DNA of 7,009 nucleotides from Chloroflexi bacterium UBA5177. GTDB lineage: Bacteria; Chloroflexota; UBA5177. The stretch is taken from NCBI GenBank assembly GCA_002413265.1, contig DHWR01000109.1:1-7009 (forward strand). Direction: 5' to 3'. Of this stretch, positions 5,180 to 7,009 are shown piece after piece (position 1 is the first letter of the stretch; every line of letters starts with the position of its first letter). The notes below the pieces were generated by a model. The model made no database searches and had not been told where the DNA came from. It was given only the letters and a program-made list of their open reading frames with translations. The translations under genes were made by a program, and so were the position numbers.

Positions 5180-5207
5180 AGCATAGCGTCGCCGCCTTCT
5201 GGCTCAA
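5180..5207 (-). promoter_or_regulatory. Possible -35/-10 promoter for the RNA methyltransferase, leaderless
   Basis: On the minus strand TTGAGC (5202-5207) and TATGCT (5180-5185) are separated by 16 bases, resembling a housekeeping promoter. Only 9 bases lie between the -10 block and the ATG at 5170, so the transcript would start at or next to the start codon. The only Shine-Dalgarno-like GGGAG directly abuts the ATG, too close to work normally, which agrees with a leaderless message. Two hexamers alone are weak evidence. Confidence 0.35.
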
Positions 5208-5211
5208 ATGT

Positions 5212-5226
5212 TGCTAGTCTGTAGCA
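5212..5226. repeat. TGCTA-N5-TAGCA inverted repeat between divergent genes
   Basis: Five-base arms face each other across five bases, ending 4 bases before the ATG at 5231 and lying upstream of the possible promoter at 5180-5207. It could be an operator shared by the two divergent genes. The short arms mean chance is not excluded. Confidence 0.3.
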
Positions 5227-5230
5227 CCCT

Positions 5231-6085
5231 ATGGAAATTCGATATTGGGGCACTCGGGGCTCGGTACCGGCTCCCGGGCCTTCCACTGTGCGCCACGGCG
5301 GGAACACTTCCTGCGTCGAGTTGCGACTTAGTGATGACTCACTAATTATTATCGACGCCGGCACCGGCATTCGCGCACTCGGTGCCAGTCTGGGCCGCTG
5401 CGAAGCCACCCTCCTCCTGACTCACTACCACTGGGACCATATTCAGGGCATGCCGTTCTTCGCTCCCGCGTACATTCCGGGCAGCCGCATCACTATCTAC
5501 GGCCCGGAGTCCTCGGGCCGAGGCCCAGGCCACTGGCTCGAAGAACAGATGACTGTTCCGTACTTCCCCGCCGTCCCGGCGCAGCTTTGCGGCGTGTCCG
5601 ACTACAACTGCACTCCCTTCGAGCCGTTTCGTCTCGGCGACGCGGTCGTCAGAGCCGAGCGCGTGTGCCACCCCAGCGTCACTCTTGGTTACCGTATCGA
5701 AGAAGCCGGAAGCTCATTTGTCTACATCAGCGACGACGAGGTGGACGACGCCACGCCGCAGCAGCTGCAGAAGATTATTGCTCTCGCGCAAGGGGCGGAC
5801 GTGCTGCTTCACGACAGCCAGTACTCCGAAGGCGAGTATCCAGGACACCGCGGATGGGGTCATTCAACGCCCAGGATGGCGGTCCAGCTGGCGCAGGAGG
5901 CCGGAGTAAAGCATCTGGTGCTCTTCCATCATGATCCCAGCCATTCCGACGAACAGGTGGAGGCCCTGGCGGATGAAGGCCGCAGCCTGGCAGGCGACCT
6001 CGCTCTCAGCGTGGCCAGAGAAGGCGACGTTCTGCAAATCACCGGCACGCCAACCATCGAGAGAGCTCGACAAAGCGTCCTGTAG
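5231..6085 (+). CDS. MBL-fold metallo-hydrolase (PhnP / class II phosphodiesterase-like)
   Basis: This 284-residue protein starts MEIRYWGTRGSVPAPGP and continues GGNTSCVEL (23-31), the hallmark opening of a bacterial metallo-beta-lactamase branch related to PhnP, RNase Z and class II cyclic-nucleotide phosphodiesterases. The metal-binding motif is complete: H65-Y-H67-W-D69-H70. Further likely ligands are His147 (VCHPSV), Asp168 (YISDDE, near TGD of relatives), His211 (WGHST) and His233/His234 (LFHHDP). LLHDSQYSEGEYPGHRGWGHST (192-213) is conserved in this branch. The reaction is probably hydrolysis of a phosphodiester or ester by a two-zinc site in the cytoplasm. The substrate is unknown. No ribosome-binding site is visible before the ATG, so translation may be leaderless. 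The pentapeptide gene begins 7 bases after its stop and is probably co-transcribed. Confidence 0.85.
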   Translation: MEIRYWGTRGSVPAPGPSTVRHGGNTSCVELRLSDDSLIIIDAGTGIRALGASLGRCEATLLLTHYHWDHIQGMPFFAPAYIPGSRITIYGPESSGRGPGHWLEEQMTVPYFPAVPAQLCGVSDYNCTPFEPFRLGDAVVRAERVCHPSVTLGYRIEEAGSSFVYISDDEVDDATPQQLQKIIALAQGADVLLHDSQYSEGEYPGHRGWGHSTPRMAVQLAQEAGVKHLVLFHHDPSHSDEQVEALADEGRSLAGDLALSVAREGDVLQITGTPTIERARQSVL

Positions 6086-6092
6086 ACCCACG

Positions 6093-6740
6093 GTGCAAGA
6101 TGCCGAGTGGCCGCAAGCTCCGGTTCTACCAGCTGACGCGGAGCTTCAGTCGGCTACCGACGAAACCCTGGAAGACGACGCGCGTATCGAGGGCGTTTCC
6201 CTGACTGACCTGTCCTTCGGCGGCCAAGCCGCGAAGGATGCAGTGATCGCGGAAAGTCGCTTGCGCCGTGTAAACCTTTCGGAAACACGCCTGAGCGGCC
6301 TGTACATGCGGGATGTCCTTCTAGATCACTGCAATCTGGCGAACGCCGGCTGGGAGAGGCCCCTATTGAAACGCGTGGCCTTCGAGGAGTGCCGTCTCAC
6401 CGGATGGTCGGCAAACGAAGCAAGATGGGAGCACGTCGGCTGGATCGGATGCTCCGCTCAGTACGCAGGCTTCCGTTCGGCGAGATTCAAGAGCGTCCGC
6501 TTCGAGCGCTGCATGCTGGCCGAAGCGGATTTTGAGGGCGCGGATCTTTCCGGCTCCGTCTTTCTTGACTGTGACCTGACCGGCGCACAACTTTCCGGCA
6601 CACGGCTGCTGAAGACGGACTTTCGAGGTTCGAAGCTCAATCAGATCGCGGTCGGACCCGCAGAGCTCCGTGGCGCCATCATTGATACCGATCAGGCTCT
6701 CCTGGTCGCCCAGCTCCTCGGAATAACGGTCATTCCGTAA
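6093..6740 (+). CDS. Pentapeptide-repeat protein
   Basis: The likely start is GTG at 6093, 7 bases after the hydrolase stop, giving 215 residues. The ATGs upstream in this frame (5931, 5973) would overlap the hydrolase by more than 100 bases with unrelated sequence. No clear ribosome-binding site is seen, so reinitiation after the hydrolase is likely. From residue 37 to 192 every fifth residue is hydrophobic or small, mostly Leu or Phe (for example L57, L62, L67, F127, F132, F137, L142, F147, L152, F157, L162). EADFEGADLSGSVFL (144-158) gives the classic A(D/N)LXX form. This predicts a right-handed quadrilateral beta-helix of about eight coils. After it, LRGAIIDTDQALLVAQLLGI (192-211) is a typical closing helix. 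There is no signal peptide or membrane segment. Some pentapeptide proteins (MfpA, Qnr) mimic DNA and bind gyrase, but most have no known role, so function stays open. Confidence 0.82.
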   Translation: MQDAEWPQAPVLPADAELQSATDETLEDDARIEGVSLTDLSFGGQAAKDAVIAESRLRRVNLSETRLSGLYMRDVLLDHCNLANAGWERPLLKRVAFEECRLTGWSANEARWEHVGWIGCSAQYAGFRSARFKSVRFERCMLAEADFEGADLSGSVFLDCDLTGAQLSGTRLLKTDFRGSKLNQIAVGPAELRGAIIDTDQALLVAQLLGITVIP

Positions 6741-6755
6741 GAGCGTTCTACCAAG

Positions 6756-6778
6756 CGAGCTTGATCTCGCGAAGCTCG
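6756..6778. terminator. Weak hairpin between convergent genes
   Basis: CGAGCTT pairs with AAGCTCG around a 9-base loop in the 40-bp space between the pentapeptide gene and the convergent aminotransferase gene. No T-run follows on either strand, so it may be only a weak or bidirectional terminator. Confidence 0.35.
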
Positions 6779-6780
6779 GC

Positions 6781-7009
6781 TCAAACGAGCCTGGCCGCGA
6801 ACGGCCGCAAAGCCTCCACCGTTTCCAGAAAACGGTCAATTTCTTCATGTGTGTTGTAGTGGACGAGCCCGACACGCTGCGTGGCCTGGAGTCCAATGAA
6901 CCGCATCGGCTCAACCGCGTAGTGGCTGCCCGCCCAGGAAAAGATACCCTCTTCCCCAAGCTTCCGAGCCATAACCGAAGGGTCGGAGCCCTCAATCACA
7001 AAAGATATG
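6781..7009 (-). CDS. Class V aminotransferase, cysteine desulfurase-like (partial, C-terminus only)
   Basis: Only the last 75 or so codons lie in the window; the frame is open at the right edge, so the start is outside. The visible part reads ISFVIEGSDPSVMARKLGEEGIF, then WAGSHYAVEPMRFIGL and RVGLVHYNTHEEIDRFLETVEAL before the stop at 6781. The RVGLVHYNT-EE-DR-L segment is a recognisable carboxy-terminal signature of the 'cysteine desulfurase-like' PLP-dependent class V aminotransferase group, where the small domain closes over the cofactor. The PLP-binding lysine is outside the window, so activity cannot be judged. These enzymes act on cysteine, selenocysteine or related amino acids; the substrate is not known for this subgroup. 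It converges on the pentapeptide gene with 40 bases between the stops. Confidence 0.75.
   Translation of the reverse strand, partial: ISFVIEGSDPSVMARKLGEEGIFSWAGSHYAVEPMRFIGLQATQRVGLVHYNTHEEIDRFLETVEALRPFAARLV

Noticed and set aside
5931..6092. Upstream starts for the pentapeptide protein inside the hydrolase gene
   Set aside because: The added sequence is out of frame with the hydrolase and lacks the pentapeptide register. A long overlap is less likely than the GTG at 6093.
1..7009. Mobile elements, CRISPR repeats, tRNA or rRNA genes
   Set aside because: I saw no terminal repeats, transposase or integrase motifs, regularly spaced repeats, tRNA cloverleaf or rRNA-like sequence on either strand.

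Overview
The window carries ten protein-coding genes in tight convergent and divergent blocks: eight complete ones and two cut by the window edges. It reads as ordinary chromosomal DNA from a high-GC soil or environmental bacterium. I see no insertion sequence, phage gene, tRNA, rRNA or CRISPR array. A BON protein with a YtxH-like amino end, a deazaflavin(F420)-type oxidoreductase and a 'cysteine desulfurase-like' class V aminotransferase together suggest Actinobacteriota or Chloroflexota-like lineages. A near-perfect sigma-54 promoter does not fit most members of those groups, so the lineage stays open.

Region A (1-1096) is a divergent pair. A BON-domain envelope protein (partial) reads left and an SRPBCC-fold protein reads right. 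The 191-bp space between them holds a sigma-54 (-24/-12) site facing the SRPBCC gene, a weaker mirror-image site facing the BON gene, and two adjacent inverted repeats placed where an activator could bind. A strong hairpin follows the SRPBCC gene.

Region B (1104-3080, minus strand) is a three-gene run: a Nudix hydrolase with a carboxy-terminal membrane helix, then a trans-aconitate methyltransferase (Tam-like), then a histidine phosphatase. The junctions are 10 bp and a 4-bp ATGA overlap. The Nudix gene has two oddities. A strong ribosome-binding site leads into ACG rather than ATG, and one metal-binding glutamate of the Nudix box is lysine.

Region C (3081-3454) is a gap of about 370 bp with clustered palindromes and no convincing gene.

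Region D (3455-5170, minus strand) is a second operon: a THUMP-domain RNA N2-guanine methyltransferase, a 52-residue small protein I do not recognise, and the F420-type oxidoreductase. The small protein's stop overlaps the oxidoreductase start (ATGA).

Region E (5231-6740, plus strand) diverges from D. It pairs a metallo-beta-lactamase-fold hydrolase with a pentapeptide-repeat protein whose five-residue register runs unbroken over about 32 repeats. A partial class V aminotransferase (6781-7009, minus) faces it.

I did not find a clearly new multi-gene system. The best leads are the divergent sigma-54 control region, the ACG-start Nudix gene with an altered active site, and the small coupled gene in operon D.
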